This document shows positions 24,519 to 32,291 of a stretch of DNA of 36,475 bases, one piece after another. This stretch comes from a bacterium (GTDB lineage Bacteria > Bacteroidota > Bacteroidia > Chitinophagales > Saprospiraceae): contig JANSXW010000057.1 in assembly GCA_024742755.1 (NCBI GenBank), positions 1 to 36,475 on the forward strand. The letters are read 5' to 3'. Position 1 is the stretch's first letter; each line of letters starts with the position of its first letter. The translations under genes and the position numbers were made by a program. The notes beneath the pieces were generated by a model. The model made no database searches. It was not told the origin of the DNA and saw nothing but the letters and a program-made list of their open reading frames with translations.

Positions 24519-25867
24519 GCCTCGCAAAACGCATGCTGCGCTACCTGGCTGATGGCTGTGGGGTAGACCACCCCAAGCAGCAGCATTTTCTGCTGGCAGT
24601 CAGTGGTGGGAAAGACTCGGTGGCCATGGCGCATTTGTTTGCGCAAACCGGCTTGTCCTTTGGTATTGGGCATTGCAATTTTCAACTACGGGGCAAAGCT
24701 GCGGATGAGGATGCCGCATTTGTGGAGGATCTTGCCATGCAGCTTGATTGCCCGTTCCACCAAACCACTTTCGATACGCTCGCTGTTGCGGAGCAATATT
24801 CCGTCTCTGTGCAGATGGCGGCCCGTGAACTGAGGTACGAGTGGTTAGAATCGATCCGGGAAGCCTCGGGGTATGATTACGTGGCCACTGCTCATCATCT
24901 CACGGACGCTGTAGAGACCCAAATCTTTCACCTGGTCCGGGGCACGGGCATGAGAGGGCTGCTGGGGATCCCTCCGCGCAACGGGCAGGTGGTCCGCCCC
25001 TTATTATTTGCAAGTCAGCGGGAATTATCTGATTATCAGGAAGCTAGTGATTTGCCCTACCGGGAAGATAGCAGCAATGCCGGGACCAAATACACCCGTA
25101 ATTTCATTCGTCACCGGGTCTTGCCAGTCTTCCGGGAGTTGAATCCGGGCTTGGAGCAGTCGCTGGGCGAAAATATGCAGCGGTTTCGGGAATCGTTTTT
25201 CTTAATGGAGCAAATGCTGAACCGGATTGAGGAAGCCGCCAAAAAACAGGAGAGCGACCGGATTTTATATCAACTGGATGCGTTTAAAGGTTTTGCCCCG
25301 GCTTTGCCAACGGTACTTTTTGAGTTATTGTCGCCCTTTGGGCTGAATACCACGCAGGCGAATGATCTGGCCGCAGCAATCCACGAAGGGCAACCGGGCA
25401 AGGTCTTCCTGACCCCAACGCACGAGATTGCGCTGGCAGCGGAGGTACTGGAAGTCGTTGTCAAAAGGGAAAAAGCGGTCCGGTCTTTGATTATTGACAG
25501 GGAAGCGGAACAGCTGCCTTTCCCGGGCGGTTGCCTGCATTTCCAGTTGTTGGAAGAGGTGCCGGAGACTTTTTCAGAAGATACAAACGTAGCCTACTTC
25601 GACTTCGAAACACTTGCCTTCCCGCTTATCTTGCGCAAATGGCAGGCCGGCGATCAGTTCCAGCCTTTTGGAATGGGCGGGAAGCATCAGAAAGTTCAGG
25701 ATTATTTTAGCAATCATAAATTTACGCGGGCAGAGAAAGCTGCTGCGTGGATGCTGGTGGATGAGAATGGCACCATACTTTGGGTCGTGGGGCACCGCAG
25801 CAATCATGCCAACCGGGTCCGCTCCTCCACACGGCAATGTCTGAGGGTGAGCATTCTAACGGATTAG
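24515..25867 (+). CDS. tilS: tRNA(Ile)-lysidine synthase
   Basis: Modifies C34 of tRNA-Ile(CAU) to lysidine using ATP and lysine, so that the anticodon reads AUA instead of AUG; an essential housekeeping reaction. The N-terminal PP-loop SGGKDS is at 30-35, followed by the family segments FGIGHCNFQLRG, SVQMAARELRYEWL, and TAHHLTDAVETQIFHLVRGTGMRGL (read in two parts). NAGTKYTRNFIRHRVLPVF marks the end of the catalytic domain. The C-terminal TilS domain is present (LILRKWQAGDQFQPFGM, then VQDYFSNHKF and the final WVVGHRSNHANRV). At 450 residues it is full length. It is translationally coupled to the kinase upstream, and its stop overlaps the stop of the convergent S4-domain gene by 4 bases. Confidence 0.95.
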   Translation: MSLAKRMLRYLADGCGVDHPKQQHFLLAVSGGKDSVAMAHLFAQTGLSFGIGHCNFQLRGKAADEDAAFVEDLAMQLDCPFHQTTFDTLAVAEQYSVSVQMAARELRYEWLESIREASGYDYVATAHHLTDAVETQIFHLVRGTGMRGLLGIPPRNGQVVRPLLFASQRELSDYQEASDLPYREDSSNAGTKYTRNFIRHRVLPVFRELNPGLEQSLGENMQRFRESFFLMEQMLNRIEEAAKKQESDRILYQLDAFKGFAPALPTVLFELLSPFGLNTTQANDLAAAIHEGQPGKVFLTPTHEIALAAEVLEVVVKREKAVRSLIIDREAEQLPFPGGCLHFQLLEEVPETFSEDTNVAYFDFETLAFPLILRKWQAGDQFQPFGMGGKHQKVQDYFSNHKFTRAEKAAAWMLVDENGTILWVVGHRSNHANRVRSSTRQCLRVSILTD

Positions 25868-26256
25868 AGCTTGTCCTTGAAGCGCTCGATTTTCCGGCGG
25901 TCCCGTTTGGTAGGCCGGCCGGCGCCCTTCTCCCGGATCTCGGTTTTGCCCTTGCCCACAAACCATTCGTTGTACTTGTTGAGTTCTTCCTCGGGCGTCA
26001 GGTCTTCGTAGCAGGTTTGGGCAATAGGGGCACCTACGCGCTTGCGGATGAGTTCCACTGCCTTGTATTGTAAATTGAAACCGTTTTTCTTAACGGTCAG
26101 GTGGTCGCCCTGCTGAATCAGCTGAGAGGGCTTAGCCACCGTATTGTTCACCTGTACCTTGCCTGATTTGCAGGCATCGGTGGCCTGAGTGCGCGACTTG
26201 AAAATCCGGACGCTCCACAGCCACTTGTCTACACGTACTTTCTCGATGTTCGCCAT
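25864..26256 (-). CDS. S4-domain RNA-binding protein (Hsp15/HslR-like)
   Basis: A 130-residue protein with an N-terminal S4 RNA-binding domain (VRVDKWLWSVRIFKSRTQATDACKSGKVQVNN, read in parts, residues about 7-40) followed by a basic tail (KGAGRPTKRDRRKIERFKDKL). This is the layout of Hsp15, which binds 50S subunits carrying stalled nascent chains. It is last in a minus-strand group of small genes, 12 bases after PPK2, and converges on tilS with overlapping stop codons. The family match is clear; a heat-shock role is inferred from the E. coli protein. Confidence 0.9.
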   Translation of the reverse strand: MANIEKVRVDKWLWSVRIFKSRTQATDACKSGKVQVNNTVAKPSQLIQQGDHLTVKKNGFNLQYKAVELIRKRVGAPIAQTCYEDLTPEEELNKYNEWFVGKGKTEIREKGAGRPTKRDRRKIERFKDKL

Positions 26257-26268
26257 AAAAATCCTCGG

Positions 26269-27006
26269 TTATATCGGCAGAGGCGGGTATTGCATGTTTA
26301 GTGCCTCCAGTCGTTCAACTAACGTTTTGACCACGATATAGTTCCGGTACCAGCGCTTGTCCACCGGCACGATCGTCCAGGGGATGCGGCTCTCATTGAT
26401 GGCGTACTCGTAGTACTTCCGGTAAGTATCCCAGTGCTCGCGCTCCTTCCAGTCATTGGGGTTGTGCTTCCAGTGCTTTTCGGGCTCGTCGATGCGCTCC
26501 TGCAGTTCTTCCTTCTGCTGCTCGTAGGACAGGTGGAGGTAGAATTTGAAGATGTGGGTATTGTTATCGAAGGCCAGGAGTTCCTCGAAGGCGTTGATGG
26601 CCGCCATGCGCCGGTGGGCATGCTCATCATCAATCCAGCCGTGCACTCTTTGTATGAGAATGTCTTCGTAGTGTGACCGGTTGAAGACCTGAATCATGCC
26701 TTTGGGCGGCACCTGTTTGTGGACCCGCCAGAGGAAGTCGTGGGCGAGTTCTTCATCGGTCGGCTTTTTAAAACTGTATACGCTTAAGCCGTGCGGATGG
26801 CAATCCTTAAAGGTGTGCTTCACGGCGCCGTCCTTTCCACTTGCATCCATGCCCTGGAAAATCACCAGCACGCTGTGTTTTTGCTCCGCGTACAGGACTT
26901 TTTGCAGGTCGCCCAGGCGTTCCTGCAGTTCTTTGGTCTTGTCCTCGATGTCGTCCCGGTCCAGGCCATCGGGCGGGGTAGTCGGAATTTCGCTTAGTCT
27001 GATCAT
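26269..27006 (-). CDS. PPK2-family polyphosphate kinase
   Basis: Transfers phosphate between inorganic polyphosphate and nucleotides, most likely making NDP/NTP from polyphosphate. Seen: Walker A FQGMDASGKDG (50-60), the adjoining AVKHTFKDCHPHGLSVYSFK with KPTDEELAHDFLWRVHKQVP that contacts substrate, the NRSHYEDIL motif (109-117) carrying the Walker B-like acidic residue, and the lid-type region KHWKHNPNDWKEREHW. At 245 residues it is a compact one-domain PPK2. The FKKPT...LWR context resembles class III enzymes, which accept AMP and ADP, but class assignment from sequence alone is uncertain. It follows the PspC-domain gene by 13 bases and precedes the S4 gene by 12, so the three are probably one operon. 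Confidence 0.93.
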   Translation of the reverse strand: MIRLSEIPTTPPDGLDRDDIEDKTKELQERLGDLQKVLYAEQKHSVLVIFQGMDASGKDGAVKHTFKDCHPHGLSVYSFKKPTDEELAHDFLWRVHKQVPPKGMIQVFNRSHYEDILIQRVHGWIDDEHAHRRMAAINAFEELLAFDNNTHIFKFYLHLSYEQQKEELQERIDEPEKHWKHNPNDWKEREHWDTYRKYYEYAINESRIPWTIVPVDKRWYRNYIVVKTLVERLEALNMQYPPLPI

Positions 27007-27019
27007 GAACCATTAGGGT

Positions 27020-27211
27020 TTATCGTTCCGGCATGAAAAGCCAGAGCAGCACATATACCAATAAGCCAGGGAAAGCGGCACTTAGCACAGAAAGCAACAC
27101 ATAAAAAAGACGCACATGGGTAGGGTCCCAGCCGTAGTAGTCGGCAATGCCTGCACAAACGCCTCCTATGACGGCCTGATCCTTCCGCTTCATTAATTTT
27201 CGGTTGGGCAT
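27020..27211 (-). CDS. PspC-domain small membrane protein
   Basis: A 63-residue protein that is essentially one PspC domain: MKRKDQAVIGGVCAGIADYYGWDP, then a hydrophobic membrane segment VRLFYVLLSVLSAAFPGLLVYVLLWLFMP. An internal Met at residue 7 (position 27193) could be the true start, because the family begins at LxRxxxDxxIGGVCAGIA. PspC proteins sit in the inner membrane and in enterobacteria act in the phage-shock envelope-stress response; whether that holds here is inference. It is the first gene of the PspC-PPK2-S4 group, which would link envelope stress, polyphosphate and ribosome rescue. Confidence 0.9.
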   Translation of the reverse strand: MPNRKLMKRKDQAVIGGVCAGIADYYGWDPTHVRLFYVLLSVLSAAFPGLLVYVLLWLFMPER

Positions 27212-27256
27212 ACGGCTTGTAAGATTTTAAAGATGGGTAAGATAGGCAGTTCCTGC

Positions 27257-27287
27257 AAAAAAGAAAAGCCCTGTGGGTACAAGGCTT
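27257..27287 (-). terminator. Rho-independent terminator of the small membrane-protein gene
   Basis: On the minus strand AAGCCTTGT (27287-27279) pairs with ACAGGGCTT (27274-27266) with one mismatch around the loop ACCC, followed by TTCTTTTTT. It lies directly after the stop at 27296 and separates that gene from the PspC operon. Confidence 0.75.
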
Positions 27288-27295
27288 GTCGTGGT

Positions 27296-27607
27296 TTAAC
27301 TTTCCTGGGCTTCCCTAAGCTGAGCTTTGGCGTCGCGCCGGAGGACTCGCTGCACGGCATAAAACTCCCGGTGGGAAGGGATGTAGCCCCCACGCTTCCA
27401 GTGCTCAATCATACGCTGAGCGTCTTCCGGCGTAAGCTTTTTCAGTGGAGCTTCTTCCAGAATTTCCATATTGTAATTGGTGGTGTTTTGAGTGTCCAGG
27501 GAAGGGTGGGGGGCTCTTCTTTTCTCCTGCTTTTGTTGTTGTTGATGCGTTAATCCATATACGATAGCGACCACCAGACCCGCTATTCCTGCCACGAGGT
27601 ATTCCAT
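27296..27607 (-). CDS. Small membrane-anchored hypothetical protein
   Basis: Not recognised. It has 103 residues. Residues about 3-19 (YLVAGIAGLVVAIVYGL) form an N-terminal membrane segment, followed by a polar Q/K-rich linker (HQQQQKQEKRRAPHP) and a small soluble helical domain (LTPEDAQRMIEHWKRGGYIPSHREFYAVQRVLRRDAKAQL in two parts). Probable topology is an N-terminal anchor with the soluble part in the cytoplasm, given the basic residues after the segment. It has its own terminator, so it is probably monocistronic and not part of the PspC group. Confidence 0.7.
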   Translation of the reverse strand: MEYLVAGIAGLVVAIVYGLTHQQQQKQEKRRAPHPSLDTQNTTNYNMEILEEAPLKKLTPEDAQRMIEHWKRGGYIPSHREFYAVQRVLRRDAKAQLREAQES

Positions 27608-27701
27608 TAAAAGTTAATTTATGTCATCGATAATCAGTAACAGAACGTAACATGACGGCAATATGTTTTGTCTACTGTTTTGATTATGAATGGATTGTGC
27701 T

Positions 27702-28205
27702 TTAAGTTCGGCTAAACCACTTGAAGGTGTAGGGAAAAGGGTTGTCCGCATCGGCTTCGTGCGGTTCTTGTTGGGTCAGCTTCCAGTCTTCAGCACTGAA
27801 CTCCGGAAAGAAGGTATCGCCGTTTTCTACCTGTGTGTGGATGTCCGTAAGGATCAGCTCGTCGGCATAGGGCAGGGCCTGCCGGTAGATTTCTCCGCCC
27901 CCAAGCACGCAGAGCCGGGGCACCTGCTTTTGCCTGGCCAGGGCGATGCCTTCTTCCACACTATGGGCAACCTGGCCGCCGGGGCCTGCTTTGTAATCTT
28001 CCCGCCGGGTGATGACGACAAACTGCTTATCCTTAAAAATGGTATTGCCCTGATTGGACTCATAGGATTTCCGGCCCGAAAGCAGGAAACAGCCTTCGAT
28101 TTCGTTGAGAAAAAAAGCTTCGTCTGCGGGCATAGACCAGGGCAGGCCACCATCTTTACCAATCACCCCGTTATCGGAACGGGCTGCGATCATTACAATT
28201 TTCAT
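27702..28205 (-). CDS. folA: Dihydrofolate reductase
   Basis: Reduces dihydrofolate to tetrahydrofolate with NADPH; needed for thymidylate and purine synthesis. The 167-residue chain has the family landmarks: IAARSDNGVIGKDGGLPW at the start with Leu21 and Trp23, the catalytic acid Asp28 in SMPADEAFF, the NADPH-binding LSGRKSYES, and VLGGGEIYRQALPYADELILTDI in the C-terminal half (read in parts). Length is typical (E. coli 159). The start ATG overlaps the TVP38-gene stop by 4 bases, so the two are translationally coupled. No thymidylate synthase gene is adjacent. Confidence 0.95.
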   Translation of the reverse strand: MKIVMIAARSDNGVIGKDGGLPWSMPADEAFFLNEIEGCFLLSGRKSYESNQGNTIFKDKQFVVITRREDYKAGPGGQVAHSVEEGIALARQKQVPRLCVLGGGEIYRQALPYADELILTDIHTQVENGDTFFPEFSAEDWKLTQQEPHEADADNPFPYTFKWFSRT

Positions 28206-28882
28206 GATTTTTTACGCTTTCGGTCCAGCCAAATGTACAAGCCATAGAGGAGTATTCCAATACCGCCCAGCCAGTAAAGCCCGGTTTTGAGTTGGCCGAG
28301 GTCCCGGGTGAAGTAAGCGATCCCCAGCGCCAGTGGTGTGATGCCGGCAAGGGTCGCCAGCAAATAAGGCACAAACCGCATGCCCAATAAGCCGGCAATA
28401 ATGCTGATGGCATCCGTGGACAGGAAAGGGGAGAGGCGGAACAGTACCACCGTGCCGAAACCATATTTTTCCAGGGCTTCGGAAATTTCTTCCTCTTTTT
28501 CCTGGCTGATGAAGCGCTCCCGGGCCTGTGCCCCAAACACCCGCCCAATCCAATACCCAATACCCGATGCCACAATGACGGCGACTATTGATATGACCAC
28601 GCCCCAAACCGGCCCGTACCCAATGGTAGCCACGACCATGGGCAGCCAGCTGGGGAAAATGATCAGGAACATCTGCAGGACCATGAAAAGTATGATGGCG
28701 ATGGGGCCCCATATCCCAAACTGTTCAAACCATTCGGCCAGAGCGGCTTCATCACCAGCTTTCGCCAGCCGGAACCCCTCGTTAAGGGTTTGCTGTACTG
28801 TGGGCGAGGCAAAGTAAAGCACGACCAGGCTGCCCAATAGGAGCAGGGTGAGAAAAGAGGCGGTGGCTTGTGTTTTTTTCAA
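28202..28882 (-). CDS. TVP38/TMEM64 (DedA-related) membrane protein
   Basis: Polytopic inner-membrane protein of 226 residues in the VTT/DedA-like superfamily, some of which act as lipid scramblases or transporters. Seen: an N-terminal membrane segment (about 9-27), a helix with EWFEQFGIWGPIAIILFMVLQ, then the family core FPSWLPMVVATIGYGPVWGVV and GIGYWIGRVFGAQARERFI, followed by the conserved RLSPFLSTDAISIIAGLLGMRF and LATLAGITPLALGIAYF. The tail is basic (LDRKRKKS). It is the promoter-proximal gene of a two-gene operon with dihydrofolate reductase. Specific function is unknown. Confidence 0.9.
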   Translation of the reverse strand: MKKTQATASFLTLLLLGSLVVLYFASPTVQQTLNEGFRLAKAGDEAALAEWFEQFGIWGPIAIILFMVLQMFLIIFPSWLPMVVATIGYGPVWGVVISIVAVIVASGIGYWIGRVFGAQARERFISQEKEEEISEALEKYGFGTVVLFRLSPFLSTDAISIIAGLLGMRFVPYLLATLAGITPLALGIAYFTRDLGQLKTGLYWLGGIGILLYGLYIWLDRKRKKS

Positions 28883-28931
28883 GGGCTTTTAAATAAAAAA
28901 AGCGCTCGTCGTTGTTGATGTTCGAAGGGGC

Positions 28932-28974
28932 ACAAAATGAAAACGGGCAGATGCTCCGAAGAACACCTGCCCGT
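28932..28974 (-). terminator. Terminator of the susCDE-type operon
   Basis: On the minus strand ACGGGCAG (28974-28967) pairs perfectly with CTGCCCGT (28950-28943) around a 16-base loop and is followed by TTTTCATTTTG. A second, smaller hairpin (GGCGGT/ACCGCC, about 28983-28999) lies between it and the SusE stop. Together they separate the operon from the TVP38 gene downstream. Confidence 0.8.
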
Positions 28975-29012
28975 ATCTTTCAGGCGGTAAGAAACCGCCT
29001 TATCAAAATGGC

Positions 29013-30608
29013 TTATTCAAAGGAGTACTCGCCAGTCAGTACATTGAAACGTACCGTGTAGTTACCTGCAGTAACGGGGATATTCGGTCCATCCTGTGTG
29101 CCGGTACCACTTGGGAAATCGCCTGCACCCCAGTTCACGCCCCAGTCATCATTCAGGCGGAATTTCGCCTCTCCATCTGTCAGCTCGATATTTACGGTTT
29201 GAACAGAAGGTTCGGCAGGGTCGGGTGTCATATCTGTATCTGAATCCCATCCATTAGGCGTAGAATCGCCAATGATACCAACGGATGCAGCTTCAAAGTT
29301 GTATTCACCGGTTTCAGGGTTGAAAGTCACCTGATAAAGGCCAAAGGTAACCGGGATGTTAGGCCCGTCCTGTGTGCCAGTGCCGGCAGGGAAATCGGTA
29401 GCGCCCCAGTTGACAGCCCAGTCGTTGTCGGCACGGAACTTCGCTTCACCGTCCAGCAGGCCGATCAGGATAGAGTAGGTACCGTCACCGTTGTCCGTCA
29501 TAGGCGTTTCTGCATCCCAGCCGCCAGGTGTGGCACTGCCAATGATGCCAATAGATTCATAGCCGCCACCGCCACCAGTGCCCAGGAACTCCATAGTGTA
29601 CTCCAGGGTAGCATCGTTGAAGGTGATCTTATAAATGCCAGGGTCGCCCATGAACATGGTATTGCTGCCAAATTCTTCAGCTACACCATCACCGTCTGCA
29701 TCACCGAAGTTTTTGCCCATGAAGTTGGGCATTTCAGCAAATTTGAACTCATCGCCTTCAGCCAGTTCCACTTCTGCCAGTTCCCAGGTATTGTCACCAG
29801 TAAGCTGGAAGCGGAATTCGTCCCCGTCAAAGTTGTTGAAGGTACCGAGCAGGTAAAGGCCGGAGAGGTTGGTGGCAAACTCAACAGCCGGGCGTACGGT
29901 GTACTCCAGCGTTTCGTCGTTGAAGGTCACGGTCACTTCACCGGAATAGCCGCAAGCGGTATTGCCGTTGCCGCCACTCAGGTTGCTTTCCATGAAGCCG
30001 TTGCAATCGGTATCGCCCCAGTCCTCATCACACCAGTCCAGACAGTTTTTGATTTTCCACTCGTCTCCGAGCAGGTCAATGCCCGAAACTTCCCAGGTGT
30101 GGTCCGCGACGAGCGTCATCTCATCACCGCCCCAGCCGTTGAAGCCACCGGCAATCCACATTTCATCGTGGTTGGCCGCGAAAGGCAGGAGGGAAATTTC
30201 GAAGGTGGTGCTTCGGTTGGTGGTCTGCCCTTTAGCATCCGATACCGTGATGTTCATGCTGTAGATGCCAGCGCCAAGTTGTTCGGCAGGCACTGCAAAA
30301 TCTGCACCCGGCACCACGATACTGTCGCGGGTACCTGTCACGGCCTGAGTGGCATCGGCAAGAGTATTGCCAAATTCATCCAGCAGTTGCACGGAGATTT
30401 CGGAAAGAGGCGAAGATTCTCCATCTGCCACGATGACTTTCAGGTCGAAGTTGCCCACTACAATTTTGCTGTTGTTGGCGGGAGTGATGGAAACAATACC
30501 GGGCGCGAAGTCCGTCAACGCTTCCACGTCGATCTCATCCTTGGTACAGCTAAAGGCTACGAGCCCCGCCAAAACCAGGATGGAAAATATTTTAAGAAAA
30601 TTTTTCAT
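29013..30608 (-). CDS. SusE/SusF-type outer-membrane lipoprotein
   Basis: Surface lipoprotein of 531 residues, third gene of the operon, presumed to bind glycan outside the cell. The signal peptide ends in LVAFSC with lipidated Cys21. After an N-terminal Ig-like SusE domain (about 30-145) come four carbohydrate-binding-type modules. The first opens with MWIAGGFNGWGGDEMTL and the second with LYLLGTFNNFDGDEFRF. The last two are close copies opening with IGIIGSATPGGWDAETPMT and VGIIGDSTPNGWDSDTDMT, and both contain a FP(A/S)GTGTQDGPNIPVT strand. The first two carry inserted acidic loops (DEDWGDTDCNG and GDADGDGVAEEFG) that look like calcium sites. Glycan specificity cannot be read from the sequence. 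Confidence 0.9.
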   Translation of the reverse strand: MKNFLKIFSILVLAGLVAFSCTKDEIDVEALTDFAPGIVSITPANNSKIVVGNFDLKVIVADGESSPLSEISVQLLDEFGNTLADATQAVTGTRDSIVVPGADFAVPAEQLGAGIYSMNITVSDAKGQTTNRSTTFEISLLPFAANHDEMWIAGGFNGWGGDEMTLVADHTWEVSGIDLLGDEWKIKNCLDWCDEDWGDTDCNGFMESNLSGGNGNTACGYSGEVTVTFNDETLEYTVRPAVEFATNLSGLYLLGTFNNFDGDEFRFQLTGDNTWELAEVELAEGDEFKFAEMPNFMGKNFGDADGDGVAEEFGSNTMFMGDPGIYKITFNDATLEYTMEFLGTGGGGGYESIGIIGSATPGGWDAETPMTDNGDGTYSILIGLLDGEAKFRADNDWAVNWGATDFPAGTGTQDGPNIPVTFGLYQVTFNPETGEYNFEAASVGIIGDSTPNGWDSDTDMTPDPAEPSVQTVNIELTDGEAKFRLNDDWGVNWGAGDFPSGTGTQDGPNIPVTAGNYTVRFNVLTGEYSFE

Positions 30609-30686
30609 GTCTTAATCTGATTGAAAATTTGATAAATTTTCGAATGGTCGGAGAGCTGCCTTTCAGCCCTGCCGATCCATAAAGAT

Positions 30687-32264
30687 TTAATAGCCCTGGT
30701 TTTGCTCCAGGTTGTCATTAGCCAGCAGTTCTTCCGCCGGGATAGGGTAGAGGTTGAGGTGAGGCGATGTTGTTCTGCCTTCCTGAACATTACCTTTCCA
30801 TGCCCATACACCGTTTTCGGTAAATTGCCCGAAACGGATCAGGTCTGTACGGCGTACGGCTTCCCAGTACAATTCACGGCTACGCTCATCGAGGATGAAA
30901 TCAAGATTGAGGTCGCCTTCTGAGATGTTGCCTGCATCATTGTTGTATGCCCGCTGACGCAAAGCATTAATGTAAGCCACGGCTGTGCCGAGGTCACCAT
31001 TGGTTGCACCACGGAGCACTGCTTCAGCATAAATCAGGTGGACTTCTCCGAAACGGAACATTGGGTAATCTGTGTCTGCGAAGGTGGGGTCTGAACCTGC
31101 AACACCTTCAGAAGTTACGTTCTGGTATTTTGGAACGGTATAACCATTGGTAAACTCATTGATGGCCTCTACCGCTTTGGTCTGCCCTTCTGTGAAGAAA
31201 ATGGCCCGCTCATCAATATTGCCGGTTTCATCCGGGAAGCGGTCTACCAGTGAAGGCAGTGTGCGCAATCCACCCCAGCCGTTGTTCACGCCGTAGTCTT
31301 CCGCATTCATTGCACCGCCGATAGCCGCGTGTACGAGGTAAGTGGTACCGCCGAATGTCTGAGTCGCGTCACCATCGAAGTTCACCGACCAGATAATCTC
31401 CGTAGAGCGGTCGTTGTCAGCAAGGAAGTTGTGGTGGTATTCATCCATCAAGGTGTAAGCACCAGATTCGATGATCTTGTTACAGGCTTCGACTGCCTCA
31501 TTCCAGTAGGTCTCCCCGCCGGTATAGACTTCACCATTCAGGTAGAGCTTAGCTTGGAGCATCCATAGTGCGCCTTTATCTGCACGGCCATAAGGTGCTG
31601 TGCCGGCCTCAAGCATATCACTTTCGATTTCGTTGAGTTCATTTACAATGAAGTTGAATACCTCCCGGCGGCTGAACTGAGTAGGCGCGGTAGAACCGAT
31701 GACCTGGTCTTCGGTGTAGAATGGAATGTCACCGAAGAAGTCGATGCCATGCCAATAGCTAAGGGCACGCATGAAGCGGGCTTCGGCCCGATAAGTAGCC
31801 ATTTGGTCGACTACATCTTTGCTTACGCCCCGTGCGTCCAGCTTTTCCGGTGTGGATTCCCGCAGGAATTCGTTTGCCAGAGAGACCTGGAAGAACACCC
31901 GATAGTACATCGCACGGACAAACTGATTGGTACTGCTCCAGCCCTGAGTAACCAGGTCGGGCAGTCCGTCATCGTTCCAAGCAATAATGGCTTCATCCGT
32001 TGGGAGTTCCTGCAATTGCCAGTACTGGCGCAGGTAGCTGGAGAAACCTTCGTCCAGTGATTTGATATCCGCGTTACCAGCAGGGCCTTGCTGGCCAGTG
32101 ACTGCCAGGCCTGCATAGATACGGGTCAGAAAACGCTCGTAGGCAGCATCATCTGAAAAGAAAACATCAGGAGTCAGATCGTTCCTGGGCTGTACATCTA
32201 AATCTGTACAGGCAGACATCATAGCCAGGACGGCGATCAACCCTATATTAATTATTTTTTTCAT
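30687..32264 (-). CDS. SusD/RagB-family glycan-binding lipoprotein
   Basis: Cell-surface lid of the SusCD transporter, 525 residues. A lipoprotein signal (MKKIINIGLIAVLAMMSAC, Cys19) is followed by the typical start TDLDVQPRNDLTPDVFF, then TPR-like helices (RFLTRIYAGLA, YRAEARFMRALSYWHGIDFFGDIPF in two parts, REVFNFIVNELNEIES, AKLYLNGEVYTGG). The conserved C-terminal block is YPMFRFGEVHLIYAEAVLRGA, in two parts, then INALRQRAYN, FILDERSRELYWEAVRRTDLIRFG, in two parts, ending NLYPIPAEELLANDNLEQNQGY, in two parts. All are family hallmarks and length is normal. It lies between SusC (27 bases upstream) and SusE (78 bases downstream) in one operon. Confidence 0.97.
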   Translation of the reverse strand: MKKIINIGLIAVLAMMSACTDLDVQPRNDLTPDVFFSDDAAYERFLTRIYAGLAVTGQQGPAGNADIKSLDEGFSSYLRQYWQLQELPTDEAIIAWNDDGLPDLVTQGWSSTNQFVRAMYYRVFFQVSLANEFLRESTPEKLDARGVSKDVVDQMATYRAEARFMRALSYWHGIDFFGDIPFYTEDQVIGSTAPTQFSRREVFNFIVNELNEIESDMLEAGTAPYGRADKGALWMLQAKLYLNGEVYTGGETYWNEAVEACNKIIESGAYTLMDEYHHNFLADNDRSTEIIWSVNFDGDATQTFGGTTYLVHAAIGGAMNAEDYGVNNGWGGLRTLPSLVDRFPDETGNIDERAIFFTEGQTKAVEAINEFTNGYTVPKYQNVTSEGVAGSDPTFADTDYPMFRFGEVHLIYAEAVLRGATNGDLGTAVAYINALRQRAYNNDAGNISEGDLNLDFILDERSRELYWEAVRRTDLIRFGQFTENGVWAWKGNVQEGRTTSPHLNLYPIPAEELLANDNLEQNQGY

Positions 32265-32291
32265 GGCTTAATTTTTCTTGTGTTCAACAAA

